From positions 1 through 64,000 of the forward strand of contig JAGTRY010000003.1 in the NCBI GenBank assembly GCA_018262235.1: DNA of 64,000 nt. The letters are read 5' to 3'. Below are positions 19,412 to 27,752 of the stretch, piece after piece. How positions within the stretch are numbered: position 1 is the first letter of the stretch; every line of letters starts with the position of its first letter. Made by a program: the position numbers and the translations under genes. The DNA is from Pseudomonadota bacterium (lineage in GTDB: Bacteria; Pseudomonadota; Gammaproteobacteria; Burkholderiales; Rhodocyclaceae). The notes beneath the pieces were generated by a model that had not been told where the DNA came from, did no database searches, and saw nothing but the letters and a program-made list of their open reading frames with translations.

Positions 19412-20356
19412 TTATCCCGCCAGCGCAATCAAGGTCAGCATGATCGGCGTGGTGATCGCAGCCAGCACGGTGGACAACACCAAGGCAGCGGCCGTCGGTC
19501 CTTCCAGCGCATTGAACTGGCGAGACATCAGATAGACATTCACGCCCATTGCCATGGACGAGAGCAGCACCACGACCTGCGTCTCCATCTTTGGCAGCCC
19601 CAGCATCAGGGCCAGTCCCCACACCACGACGGGCAGCACCAGCAGCTTGACCAGACAGATCGTCAAACTCTGCGCGATACCTTCACGCACACTGTACTCG
19701 GCCAGCCCCATTCCCAGCACCACCAGCGCCATCGGCGTCGCGGAATTCCCAACCATCTCCAGCGGGCTGGCGATCAACGAAGGCAAGGGCCAGCCAGTCA
19801 GACCATACAAGGTGCCTGAGACAATGGCTGCCACAATCGGGTTGGTAATCACGCTGCATGCTGTCTTGGCAAAACCATGAACCGAGAACTCTCCATGCCG
19901 GGCCCATTCCACCGACACCGTCACCAGCGTCCACAAGGTCAGCGAATTGAAGACCAGTACCAACGCCACACTGGGCACAGCGCCATCGCCCAGGGTTGCT
20001 TTTGCCAGCGGCAGCCCCAGCATCACGTTATTGGAAAAAATCCCGCCCAAAGCGAACACAGAAGCCGAGACACCATCGAGCCGGAATACGCGAGCCGCAA
20101 CGATGCGACCGAGCACGAAGACCAGCAAAGCCCCGCCGAAGAAAGCCAGTAACAGCCTCGCATCGACAGCCGGCAACTTCGAGAAATCGCTCATCGTAAA
20201 AAACAGGAAGGCAGGCAGGGCCAGTGCAAAAACAAAACGGGTCAGTGCCTCCGACACAATCCGTGGCCACTTGCCCCAGCGCACGATGGCGTAACCAGCA
20301 AAGATCAGAACAAACAACGGGGAAGCGGCCAACAAGCGGTCAAGGAAAAGATGCAT
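19412..20356 (-). CDS. AEC-family membrane transporter
   Basis: 314 aa with about ten hydrophobic helices in two halves. Family landmarks are GGIFSNNVMLGLPLA in helix 4 and NSATPMALVVLGMGLA in the second half. AEC proteins (auxin efflux carrier superfamily) export or exchange small organic acids such as malate or malonate; the substrate cannot be told from sequence. It is divergent from zwf with a 180-base gap. Confidence 0.88.
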   Translation of the reverse strand: MHLFLDRLLAASPLFVLIFAGYAIVRWGKWPRIVSEALTRFVFALALPAFLFFTMSDFSKLPAVDARLLLAFFGGALLVFVLGRIVAARVFRLDGVSASVFALGGIFSNNVMLGLPLAKATLGDGAVPSVALVLVFNSLTLWTLVTVSVEWARHGEFSVHGFAKTACSVITNPIVAAIVSGTLYGLTGWPLPSLIASPLEMVGNSATPMALVVLGMGLAEYSVREGIAQSLTICLVKLLVLPVVVWGLALMLGLPKMETQVVVLLSSMAMGVNVYLMSRQFNALEGPTAAALVLSTVLAAITTPIMLTLIALAG

Positions 20357-20539
20357 GATGAAGTCAGACTGGCGGGAATGCAGCGAGCCGCCATTCTACG
20401 CCGGCAGCACAGATCGGCCCGCGCGAACGTGTCTCTTGTGCTATCGGGCCCGGATATTTACCCAAACAATTCAAACAGACAAAAGCACCGGCATTCGGCG
20501 CTACACTTTGTGCATTGCACACTGACTGGAGTTTTCACC

Positions 20540-22018
20540 ATGTCCTCCCGCACCATTCAGGTCTCGCCCTTCGATCTTGTCGTCTTCGGTGGCACCGGCG
20601 ACCTGGCCGCACGCAAGCTGCTGCCGGCTCTGTTCCAGCGTGATCGCGCCGGCCAGTTGCCCAGCAATGGGCGCATTATCGGTGTATCACGCAGAACGCT
20701 GGGTGACGATGGATATCTGGGGTTCGTGCGCCAATCCCTCAAAGATCACGTCAAGGCCGCAGATCTTGAACCCGAAGCCCTTGAACGCTTTCTCGGCCGG
20801 ATCCACTTTTGCTCGGTTGACGTCACGGGCGAGGCCGGCTGGCCGGAACTGGCAGCGCTCCTCGCGAGCGGTGTCGAGTTTGTGCGTGCGTTCTACTTCG
20901 CCGTATCACCGGATCTGTTTGCACCGATCAGTCAGCGCATCAAACAGTTCGGCCTGGTCACGCCTCACAGCCGTGTCGTGGTGGAAAAACCGCTGGGCAA
21001 GGACGGCGAAAGTGCCCGCGAAGTAAATGCCGCCGTTGCCTGTGTTTTTGAAGAAAGCCAGGTCTTCCGCATCGACCATTATCTGGGCAAGGAAACCGTC
21101 CAGAACCTCATGGCACTACGCTTTGCCAACCGCATGTTCGAACCCCTCTGGAACAGCACCCACATCGATCACATCCAGATCACCGTAGCCGAAGACATTG
21201 GTGTGGGCGACCGCGGCGGTTATTACGACACGTCTGGTGCCGTACGTGACATGGTGCAGAACCACATCCTGCAACTGCTGTGCCTGATCGCGATGGAACC
21301 GCCAGACGCTTTTCAGGCGGATTCCGTGCGTGACGAGAAACTCAAGGTCCTCAAGGCACTCAAGCGCATCAATGAACGCAATGCAGAGCACTGCACCGTT
21401 CGCGGTCAATACCGCAGCGGTTCCGTCGGCGGCCTGCCTGCACCGGGTTATCTGGAAGATATCGGCAAGGACGAAAGCGATACCGAGACCTTTGTCGCGA
21501 TCCGTGCCGAGATCGCCAACTGGCGCTGGGCCGGGGTGCCCTTCTTCCTGCGCACGGGCAAGCGCCTGGGCGGACGCACCTCGGAAATCGTGGTGAATTT
21601 CCGGCCGATTTCGCACTCCATTTTCGACCACACCGCCGGACGCATCAGCCAGAACCGCCTGGTCATCCGCCTGCAGCCGGACGAGGGCATGACACTCGAA
21701 GTGATGATCAAGGATCCCGGCCCCGGCGGGATGCGCCTGCGCAGCATTCCGCTGGACATGAGCTTTGCCGAAACCTTCGGCGTATCCAACCCGGATGCCT
21801 ACGAACGGCTGTTGATGGATGTGATCCGCGGCAACCAGACGCTATTCATGCGGCACGACGAAGTGGCTGCCGCGTGGCGCTGGGTCGATCCGATCCTCGC
21901 GGCCTGGAACAACACCGCCCAACGCATCCATCACTATGCCGCAGGCACCTGGGGGCCCTCGGCCTCGGTCGCCCTGATCGAACGCGACGGGCGGACCTGG
22001 CTGGAGGATTCGGAGTAA
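20540..22018 (+). CDS. zwf: Glucose-6-phosphate 1-dehydrogenase
   Basis: 492 aa from ATG 20540. It has the dinucleotide fold GGTGDLAARKLLPAL at the N-terminus, the active site FRIDHYLGKETVQN (catalytic His and the substrate Lys), and EKPLGKDGESA. It makes 6-phosphogluconolactone and NADPH. pgl and edd/eda do not follow, so zwf is monocistronic here; the next gene is on the other strand. Confidence 0.97.
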   Translation: MSSRTIQVSPFDLVVFGGTGDLAARKLLPALFQRDRAGQLPSNGRIIGVSRRTLGDDGYLGFVRQSLKDHVKAADLEPEALERFLGRIHFCSVDVTGEAGWPELAALLASGVEFVRAFYFAVSPDLFAPISQRIKQFGLVTPHSRVVVEKPLGKDGESAREVNAAVACVFEESQVFRIDHYLGKETVQNLMALRFANRMFEPLWNSTHIDHIQITVAEDIGVGDRGGYYDTSGAVRDMVQNHILQLLCLIAMEPPDAFQADSVRDEKLKVLKALKRINERNAEHCTVRGQYRSGSVGGLPAPGYLEDIGKDESDTETFVAIRAEIANWRWAGVPFFLRTGKRLGGRTSEIVVNFRPISHSIFDHTAGRISQNRLVIRLQPDEGMTLEVMIKDPGPGGMRLRSIPLDMSFAETFGVSNPDAYERLLMDVIRGNQTLFMRHDEVAAAWRWVDPILAAWNNTAQRIHHYAAGTWGPSASVALIERDGRTWLEDSE

Positions 22019-22057
22019 AACGCAAGGGTGTCCGGGGATGGAATCCAGTCCCCGGAC

Positions 22058-22540
22058 TCAGGCAATCACGTCGACCAGCACAGGCCGCAGGATATCCACA
22101 ACAACCTGCGGCGCAATGCCGATCAGATAGCCACGCTTGCCACCGTTGATGTAAATGGTGGGAAGGGCAAGGATGCTTTGCTGCAGGTAGACCGGCATCG
22201 CTTTCTTCGTTCCGAAGGGGCTGGTTCCCCCCACCATGTACCCAGAATGACGGTTCGCCACATCCGGCGCACAAGGTGCGATGGTTTTCACGCCGATATG
22301 CCGTGCCAGATTCTTGGTGGACACCTCATGATCACCATGCATCAGCACGATCAGCGGATGCTTGTGCTCATCTTCCATGATCAGGGTCTTGATCACCGCA
22401 TGCTCCTCCACGCCAAGCTCGCGAGCGCTCACCGCCGTTCCGCCGTGTTCTTCGTAGGCATACAGATGATCGGTAAACGCCGCCTTGTGTTCGCGCAAAA
22501 CGCGAATCGCAGCAGTAACAGGGGCTTTGCTATCTTTCAT
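22058..22540 (-). CDS. ybaK: YbaK/EbsC-type aminoacyl-tRNA deacylase
   Basis: 160 aa. It has the YbaK fold with EELGVEEHAVIKTLIM and the catalytic Lys in that segment, plus GGTSPFGTKK and the C-terminal GGKRGYLIGI. YbaK hydrolyses mischarged Cys-tRNA(Pro). The assignment to ybaK over related ProX/EbsC members is by overall pattern. Confidence 0.88.
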   Translation of the reverse strand: MKDSKAPVTAAIRVLREHKAAFTDHLYAYEEHGGTAVSARELGVEEHAVIKTLIMEDEHKHPLIVLMHGDHEVSTKNLARHIGVKTIAPCAPDVANRHSGYMVGGTSPFGTKKAMPVYLQQSILALPTIYINGGKRGYLIGIAPQVVVDILRPVLVDVIA

Positions 22541-22657
22541 GATCGGGCACTACAGGCGCGAACGCCAATCAGGGCAGCGGGGAAGACGTCCTGCCGCGCA
22601 AATGCGCATCGCGTCGCCCCCGCAAGTTTGACTCGCGGCCAAAGGCCGCTCCAGCAA

Positions 22658-23368
22658 TTACTGTACGTCGAGCAGCTCGACTTCAAACACCAGCGTGGCA
22701 TTGGGCGGAATCACGCCACCTGCACCGCGGGCACCGTAACCCAGCTCGGGCGGGATGATCAATTTGCGGGTACCGCCAACCTTCATGCCTTGCACACCTT
22801 CGTCCCAGCCCGCGATAACGCGGCGCCCGCCGAGCGGAAAGTTGAAGGGCTCACCACGATCCTTGCTGGAGTCGAATTTCTCACCGGTGGTGAGCCAGCC
22901 TGTGTAATGCACCGACACGTATTGGCCAGCCTTGGCCACGGCGCCCGTCCCAAAGATGCTGTCGTCGTAGGTCAGACCGGAGGCGGTAGTCACCGGATCG
23001 CGCATTGTCATGTCCAGCGGCGGCTCGATGCCGAGCAGCTCGACTTCAAACACCAGCGTGGCGTTCGGCGGGATCACGCCGCCAGCACCTTCTTCGCCGT
23101 AACCCAGTGCTGCCGGAATGGTCAGCTTGCGCTTGCCCCCAACCAGCATGCCTTGCACGCCCTCGTCCCAGCCCGGAATCACCTGCCCGGCGCCGAGCGG
23201 GAAGCTGAAGGGTTCGTCGCGATCCACGCTGGAATCAAATTTTTCACCCGAACTCAACCAGCCTGTGTAATGCACCTGCACGGAACGGCCTGCTTGCGCC
23301 GCTTCGCCACTGCCGGTCACGATATCTTCATAGATCAGGCCGGAGGCCGTGGTGATCGGGTTACTCAT
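22658..23368 (-). CDS. Tandem-domain FKBP-type peptidyl-prolyl isomerase
   Basis: 236 aa from ATG 23368 (AAGGA seven bases upstream). Two complete FKBP domains, about residues 1-115 and 125-236, share [33 protein letters not shown] and [16 protein letters not shown]. No signal peptide is present, so it is probably cytoplasmic. The high identity between halves indicates a recent duplication. Single-domain FKBPs of about 115 aa are the rule in betaproteobacteria. It lies 20 bases downstream of upp on the same strand. Confidence 0.92.
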   Translation of the reverse strand: MSNPITTASGLIYEDIVTGSGEAAQAGRSVQVHYTGWLSSGEKFDSSVDRDEPFSFPLGAGQVIPGWDEGVQGMLVGGKRKLTIPAALGYGEEGAGGVIPPNATLVFEVELLGIEPPLDMTMRDPVTTASGLTYDDSIFGTGAVAKAGQYVSVHYTGWLTTGEKFDSSKDRGEPFNFPLGGRRVIAGWDEGVQGMKVGGTRKLIIPPELGYGARGAGGVIPPNATLVFEVELLDVQ

Positions 23369-23388
23369 CAACAAGTCCTTTGCTGTTG

Positions 23389-24021
23389 TTACTTCTGGGT
23401 TGTACCGAAAATCTTGTCACCGGCATCGCCAAGGCCAGGGATGATATAGCCGTTTTCGTTCAGATGATGGTCGATAGCGGCGGTCCAGCAACGCACGTCG
23501 GGATGGGCCTTTTCAAGCGCGGCAATCCCCTCGGGCGCAGCGACCATCACCAGTGCGCGCACATCCTTGCAGCCGCGACGCTTGAGCAGATCAACCGTGG
23601 CAATCATCGAGCCTGCGGTGGCCAGCATCGGGTCAACAATCAGGGCGCAGCGCTCGTCAAGCTTGCCGACAAACTTCTCGAAATAGTGGATCGGCGCGAG
23701 CGTTTCTTCGTTGCGCGACAGCCCCACCACGCTGACCTTGGCACTCGGGATCATGTCCAGCACGCCATCAAGCATCCCCAGCCCGGCGCGCAGGATCGGC
23801 ACCACGGTCACCTTCTTGCCCTTGATCTGCTGGACTTCAGTGGGGCCGCTCCAGCAATCGATGGTGACCGGCGCCAGTTCGAAGTCCGCCGTGGCTTCAT
23901 AGGCAAGCAAACGTGCCAGTTCAGAGGTGAGTTCGCGGAATTTCTTGGTCGAAATGTCGGCTTCACGGGTGAGGCCGATCTTGTGCTGTACCAGGGGGTG
24001 TTTGACGAGGATGACGGGCAT
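23389..24021 (-). CDS. upp: Uracil phosphoribosyltransferase
   Basis: 210 aa from ATG 24021. It has the PRPP-binding loop [13 protein letters not shown], the N-terminal [11 protein letters not shown] and the C-terminal uracil site [16 protein letters not shown]. It salvages uracil to UMP. It is probably cotranscribed with the FKBP gene downstream; the marR gene upstream ends 44 bases away on the same strand. Confidence 0.97.
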   Translation of the reverse strand: MPVILVKHPLVQHKIGLTREADISTKKFRELTSELARLLAYEATADFELAPVTIDCWSGPTEVQQIKGKKVTVVPILRAGLGMLDGVLDMIPSAKVSVVGLSRNEETLAPIHYFEKFVGKLDERCALIVDPMLATAGSMIATVDLLKRRGCKDVRALVMVAAPEGIAALEKAHPDVRCWTAAIDHHLNENGYIIPGLGDAGDKIFGTTQK

Positions 24022-24065
24022 GGACCAGACCTTTCTGCATGAGTTACCGAAACGCGACGGGCGGA

Positions 24066-24524
24066 TTATGCCTGTCCACCGCCCGATCTGCCCGCCAACT
24101 CGGTCATCACTTGCCGCCACGCAAACTCCGCCCCCTCTCCTTGCCGGGCAAACACCCCTGCCAGGATCTCGCGCTGGGTCTGCGACAGCCGCGCTTCCAG
24201 CGTAAGCCCCTCGTCACTGAGTGAAAGGCAGCGGGCGCGTCGATCATTGGCGTCTTCCTGCATCAGCACCAACCCGCTCTCCAGCAACTGCTTGAGCGGG
24301 CCATGCAGCGCCTGTTTGCTCACTCCCAGCGTGGCCAGCAGATCACTGACCCGCTGCCCCGGACGTCGCGCCACGAAATACAGGATCCGGTGATGCAGAC
24401 GAGCCAGTCCACGCTCTGCCAGGATCGCATCGGGTTGCGCCGTAAACGCCCGGTAGGCAAAGAAAAACAGCTCGATCGCCGTATGCAGCTCGGCATCACG
24501 GGTGTCAAAATTATGGTCAATCAT
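24066..24524 (-). CDS. MarR-family regulator
   Basis: 152 aa. The winged HTH (about 40-100) reads [22 protein letters not shown] with the wing [13 protein letters not shown]. It is divergent from the aminotransferase gene. Two copies of a GTCAA-N5-TTGAC palindrome lie over its start codon and 41 bp further on, which strongly suggests autorepression and control of the neighbour. The inducer is unknown. Confidence 0.9.
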   Translation of the reverse strand: MIDHNFDTRDAELHTAIELFFFAYRAFTAQPDAILAERGLARLHHRILYFVARRPGQRVSDLLATLGVSKQALHGPLKQLLESGLVLMQEDANDRRARCLSLSDEGLTLEARLSQTQREILAGVFARQGEGAEFAWRQVMTELAGRSGGGQA

Positions 24525-24530
24525 GTTGAC
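24516..24530. promoter_or_regulatory. MarR operator copy 1, over the marR start codon
   Basis: GTCAA-TCATG-TTGAC: a perfect 5-bp inverted repeat with 5-nt spacer, centred on the initiator ATG (24522-24524 on the minus strand). It shares half-sites with copy 2. Confidence 0.75.
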
Positions 24531-24555
24531 TTTTTTTAGTACGCTCTCTAATATT

Positions 24556-24572
24556 GGTCAATATATTTGACC
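24556..24572. promoter_or_regulatory. MarR operator copy 2, between the divergent genes
   Basis: GGTCAA-TATAT-TTGACC: a perfect 6-bp inverted repeat, centre 41 bp from copy 1 (four helical turns) and 24 bp from the aminotransferase start. Confidence 0.8.
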
Positions 24573-24587
24573 TATTTGGAGGCCCAG

Positions 24588-25769
24588 ATGGATTCTTCCA
24601 GCCCACCGCTCGCCCGCCGCACCCAACGCCTGAAATCCTCGCTGGTGCGTGACATTCTTGCCGCCACAGCCCGGCCCGGCATGATCTCGTTCGCTGGTGG
24701 TTTGCCTGCGGCAGATCTGATGCCTGCACTGCCAGTGGCCGCCACCACAGACCCGGCACTCTACCAGTACGGAACCAGCGAAGGCGAGCCGGTGTTTCGT
24801 CAGGCGGTAGCAGCCTGGATCGACGAGACCGGCCTGCACGTGCAGCCTGAACAGGTGCTGGCGCTGGCAGGCTCGCAGCAAGGACTGGATTTCGCCGCAA
24901 AACTATTGCTGGACGAAGGCACACCAATGCTTTGCGAAGGCCCTACTTATGTAGCCGCGCTGCAAGTCTTCGAACTCTTCGGCGCTGACATCGCCTGTGC
25001 CCCGCTCACCCCGGAAGGTCCCGATCTGCCAGCGCTGGAGCGCCTGCTCGCGGAAAAACGGCCTCGCTGTGCTTACCTCATCCCCTGCTTCCAGAATCCC
25101 GGCGGCGCCTGCTACAGCCCGCAAGCCCGCGTCGCGGTGGCCGAACTCTTCGACCGCTACAACGTGATCCTGATCGAAGACGAGCCCTATCGCAGCGTGG
25201 CGCTTGATGTCAGCCATCCGATGACACCGATCTGCTCGCTCCTCAAACGCGCACCATGGATTTATCTGGGCAGCTTCTCCAAGATCCTCTGGCCTGGCTG
25301 GCGCATGGGCTACTTGGCTGCACACCCGGCGCTGATGCCGCATCTGGTACGTCTCAAGCAGGCCGCAGACCTGCACACCCAGCGCCCCGGCCAGCACGCC
25401 GTGGCACACTGGCTGAACAGCGACACCCGCAGCCGCGACCTCGCCCGTCTGCGTGAGGGTTACCGCATTCGCCGCGACGCCATGCAGGCAGCATTGCAAC
25501 GCCATTTCGGAAAACTTGCCGATTGGGAGATGCCACGCGGCGGATTGTTCTTCTGGCTCAAACTGCGTAAGCATGATGCCACCCGCGCCATGCTGGACCG
25601 CGCCATCGAGCGAGGTGTGGCGTTCATGCCCGGGGAAGCGTTCTTCGCCAACCCGGCCGAGGGACGCCAGCACCTGCGCCTGAACTACAGCCGCGCCACA
25701 CCGGAAGAGATGGAACGCGGCCTGGCCATCCTCGCGGCCTGCCTCACCGAAGAAACCTGCACGGCATGA
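24588..25769 (+). CDS. PLP-dependent class I/II aminotransferase (LysN/2-aminoadipate type)
   Basis: 393 aa from ATG 24588 with GGAGG six bases upstream. It has a fold-type I PLP site: ALAGSQQGLDF (PLP phosphate), PCFQNPGG, EDEPYR (Asp) and the catalytic Lys in YLGSFSKILWPGWRMGY. It resembles MocR-like aminotransferase domains that stand alone, as in 2-aminoadipate or aromatic/branched aminotransferases; substrate unknown. Regulation by the divergent MarR through the shared operators is likely. Confidence 0.9.
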   Translation: MDSSSPPLARRTQRLKSSLVRDILAATARPGMISFAGGLPAADLMPALPVAATTDPALYQYGTSEGEPVFRQAVAAWIDETGLHVQPEQVLALAGSQQGLDFAAKLLLDEGTPMLCEGPTYVAALQVFELFGADIACAPLTPEGPDLPALERLLAEKRPRCAYLIPCFQNPGGACYSPQARVAVAELFDRYNVILIEDEPYRSVALDVSHPMTPICSLLKRAPWIYLGSFSKILWPGWRMGYLAAHPALMPHLVRLKQAADLHTQRPGQHAVAHWLNSDTRSRDLARLREGYRIRRDAMQAALQRHFGKLADWEMPRGGLFFWLKLRKHDATRAMLDRAIERGVAFMPGEAFFANPAEGRQHLRLNYSRATPEEMERGLAILAACLTEETCTA

Positions 25770-25854
25770 AACCACCTCTCCGGCGCGCAAAACACCTGCG
25801 CGCCGGGCTGGCGAATCCGGACAACACCTGCAGGCTTCCTGCTAAGCTTGCGCC

Positions 25855-26820
25855 ATGGCCCCCAAAAAAACCTTTCCTGCAATAAAAAGCGGGCTGCATC
25901 CACGCAACCTGCATCGCGAACGCTACGATTTCCCGGCGCTCATTGCCAGTCACCCGGCACTCGCTGCTTTTGTACACACCAATTCGCATGGTGACGCTTC
26001 GGTGGACTTCGCCGATCCGGCAGCGGTCAAGGCGCTCAACGCCGCACTGCTTGCCCATTTCTACGGGATTGCGCACTGGGATATTCCTCCCGGTTACCTG
26101 TGCCCGCCAATCCCCGGCCGCGCCGACTATCTGCACAACATGGCGGATCTGCTCGCCAGCAGCAACGGTGACGCCATCCCGCGCGGCCAGGCCGTACGGG
26201 TGCTGGACGTAGGCTGCGGGGCGAACGCCATCTATCCGATGCTTGGCCACGCGCTTTATGGCTGGTCTTTCGTCGGCACCGAGATCGATCCGGTCGCACT
26301 GAAAAATGCCGAGAAGATTTTCGCGGACAACCTCAGTCTTACCGGTGCACTTGAAATGCGCCTGCAGACGTATTCTGAAGACATTCTGCAGAACAGCATC
26401 AATTCGAATGAATACTTCGATTTCACCCTGTGCAATCCGCCCTTTCACGCCTCGGCCGAAGAATCCGCCGCAGGCAGCCAGCGCAAGCTGCGCAACATCG
26501 GCAAGGAAGTCACCGAAAAGCCCTTGCTCAACTTCGAAGGGCTCAGCCACGAGCTGTGGTGTGAAGGGGGTGAGCGCGAATTCATCCGCCAGATGATCCG
26601 CCAGAGCCGGCCACTTTCCGAACATATCCTGTGGTTCAGTACGCTGGTCTCCAAACAGGAAAACCTGCCACAGATCTATGCCCAGATCGAACGCATCGGT
26701 GCCCGCAACATGCGCACGCTGGACATGGCCCAGGGCCAGAAAATCAGTCGCGCCGTAGCCTGGAGTTTTTACAGCACGGCGGAGATGGAGAAGTGGGCGC
26801 GGAGCCGATGGGGAAAATAG
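25855..26820 (+). CDS. rlmF: 23S rRNA (adenine-1618-N6) methyltransferase
   Basis: 321 aa. It starts MAPKKTFPAIKSGLHPRNLHRERYD, the RlmF signature of the HPRN motif. The SAM site VRVLDVGCGANAIYP and catalytic NPPFH motif are present, followed by GGEREFIRQMIR. It methylates A1618 of 23S rRNA. It stands alone. Confidence 0.95.
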   Translation: MAPKKTFPAIKSGLHPRNLHRERYDFPALIASHPALAAFVHTNSHGDASVDFADPAAVKALNAALLAHFYGIAHWDIPPGYLCPPIPGRADYLHNMADLLASSNGDAIPRGQAVRVLDVGCGANAIYPMLGHALYGWSFVGTEIDPVALKNAEKIFADNLSLTGALEMRLQTYSEDILQNSINSNEYFDFTLCNPPFHASAEESAAGSQRKLRNIGKEVTEKPLLNFEGLSHELWCEGGEREFIRQMIRQSRPLSEHILWFSTLVSKQENLPQIYAQIERIGARNMRTLDMAQGQKISRAVAWSFYSTAEMEKWARSRWGK

Positions 26821-26917
26821 GCCGCAGACAGCACGGGCTCAACCTCCGCAAGTACTTGGCGACCACTCGCCCGCTACATGCAAACATTTACGCATTCAAA
26901 CGCTGAGGAAAACCACC

Positions 26918-27406
26918 ATGAAAAAAATGCGCGTGTTGATGTGTCTGGCCGGTCTGCTAGTCACCGGAACAACATTGGGCGCAATGCCAATCCTGATTGG
27001 CCCCGTCATTCCTTATGCCGACAAGGATGTCGGCAACGAAAATGTCCAGAATGAATGCGACTGGAATAAACGAATGCCTGATCAATTGGTCCGGAATTCG
27101 GAAGGCAAGCTCCGCTTAGAAACCCCGGAGAATGCAGAGAGCGCCCCCAGCCGACTCGAATTGCTTACGACGGCCTTGCACACGATTGGCGGGGGCGGCC
27201 TCACTGGTCCGAAATGGATCGCCTTGAGTGGTAGCCTGTATCAGGATGGACTACTTGCAGCCTCCTTCACAGCCCTCAGAAGGACCATGCGGGGCTCATT
27301 TTCCGGCTGCAAGACTCTGGTGAGCCTCAGCGAAGAGCTGAGTGGAGACATCCTTGAATGGCTGGAAAACCCGGTCATGGACGCCAAGCTCGGCGACCAG
27401 AAATGA
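26918..27406 (+). CDS. Hypothetical exported protein
   Basis: 162 aa with a clear signal peptide (basic start, hydrophobic core, cleavage near TLGAMP). The mature part includes CDWNKRMPDQL and KWIALSGSLYQDG, with a second Cys near SFSGCKTLV, consistent with one disulfide. No close family was recognised. The late segment CKTLVSLSEELSGDILEWL resembles small periplasmic proteins of unknown role. It is followed by about 340 bases of non-coding DNA. Confidence 0.65.
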   Translation: MKKMRVLMCLAGLLVTGTTLGAMPILIGPVIPYADKDVGNENVQNECDWNKRMPDQLVRNSEGKLRLETPENAESAPSRLELLTTALHTIGGGGLTGPKWIALSGSLYQDGLLAASFTALRRTMRGSFSGCKTLVSLSEELSGDILEWLENPVMDAKLGDQK

Positions 27407-27752
27407 TGCGTGCATTCCCGTGTCCGGCACGGGAGGATGAAGGCCAGCCGCAATTTCCGGCAGGCAGCACTCCAACCCCGGCACAGAGCAAATAGCCCGA
27501 AAGCATTCCGCGAGCAAGAATCCGCAGCACACGACAATTCCCGACTCCGCGGGGCTACATCTGGGCTACGTTCAACTTTGTGCTCATTCTACAGACACAA
27601 AAAAGCCAAGCTCGAAGCTTGGCTGTTTGTTTGATCCGGTCCAAAGCGGGCGTTGGTGAAAGACATAACGAGCGGGGCGCGATTGAGGCGAGAAGCACAG
27701 CCGTATGGGTTATACGGCAAGCATCACAGCCTCAAGCCCGGCACGCGAGTAG
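27407..27752. other. Non-coding region downstream of secA
   Basis: No gene was found on either strand. It holds the terminator at 27598-27624 and a short direct repeat GGGCTAC-ATCT-GGGCTAC near 27554-27571 whose meaning is unclear. Confidence 0.5.
27598..27624 (-). terminator. secA terminator
   Basis: AGCCAAGCT-CGA-AGCTTGGCT (27604-27624). The minus-strand side is followed by TTTTTTGTG. The plus side has GTTTGTTTG, so it may work in both directions. Confidence 0.8.

Noticed and set aside
27554-27571. GGGCTAC direct repeat as an attachment site
   Set aside because: The unit is only 7 bases long and no tRNA, integrase or second copy accompanies it.
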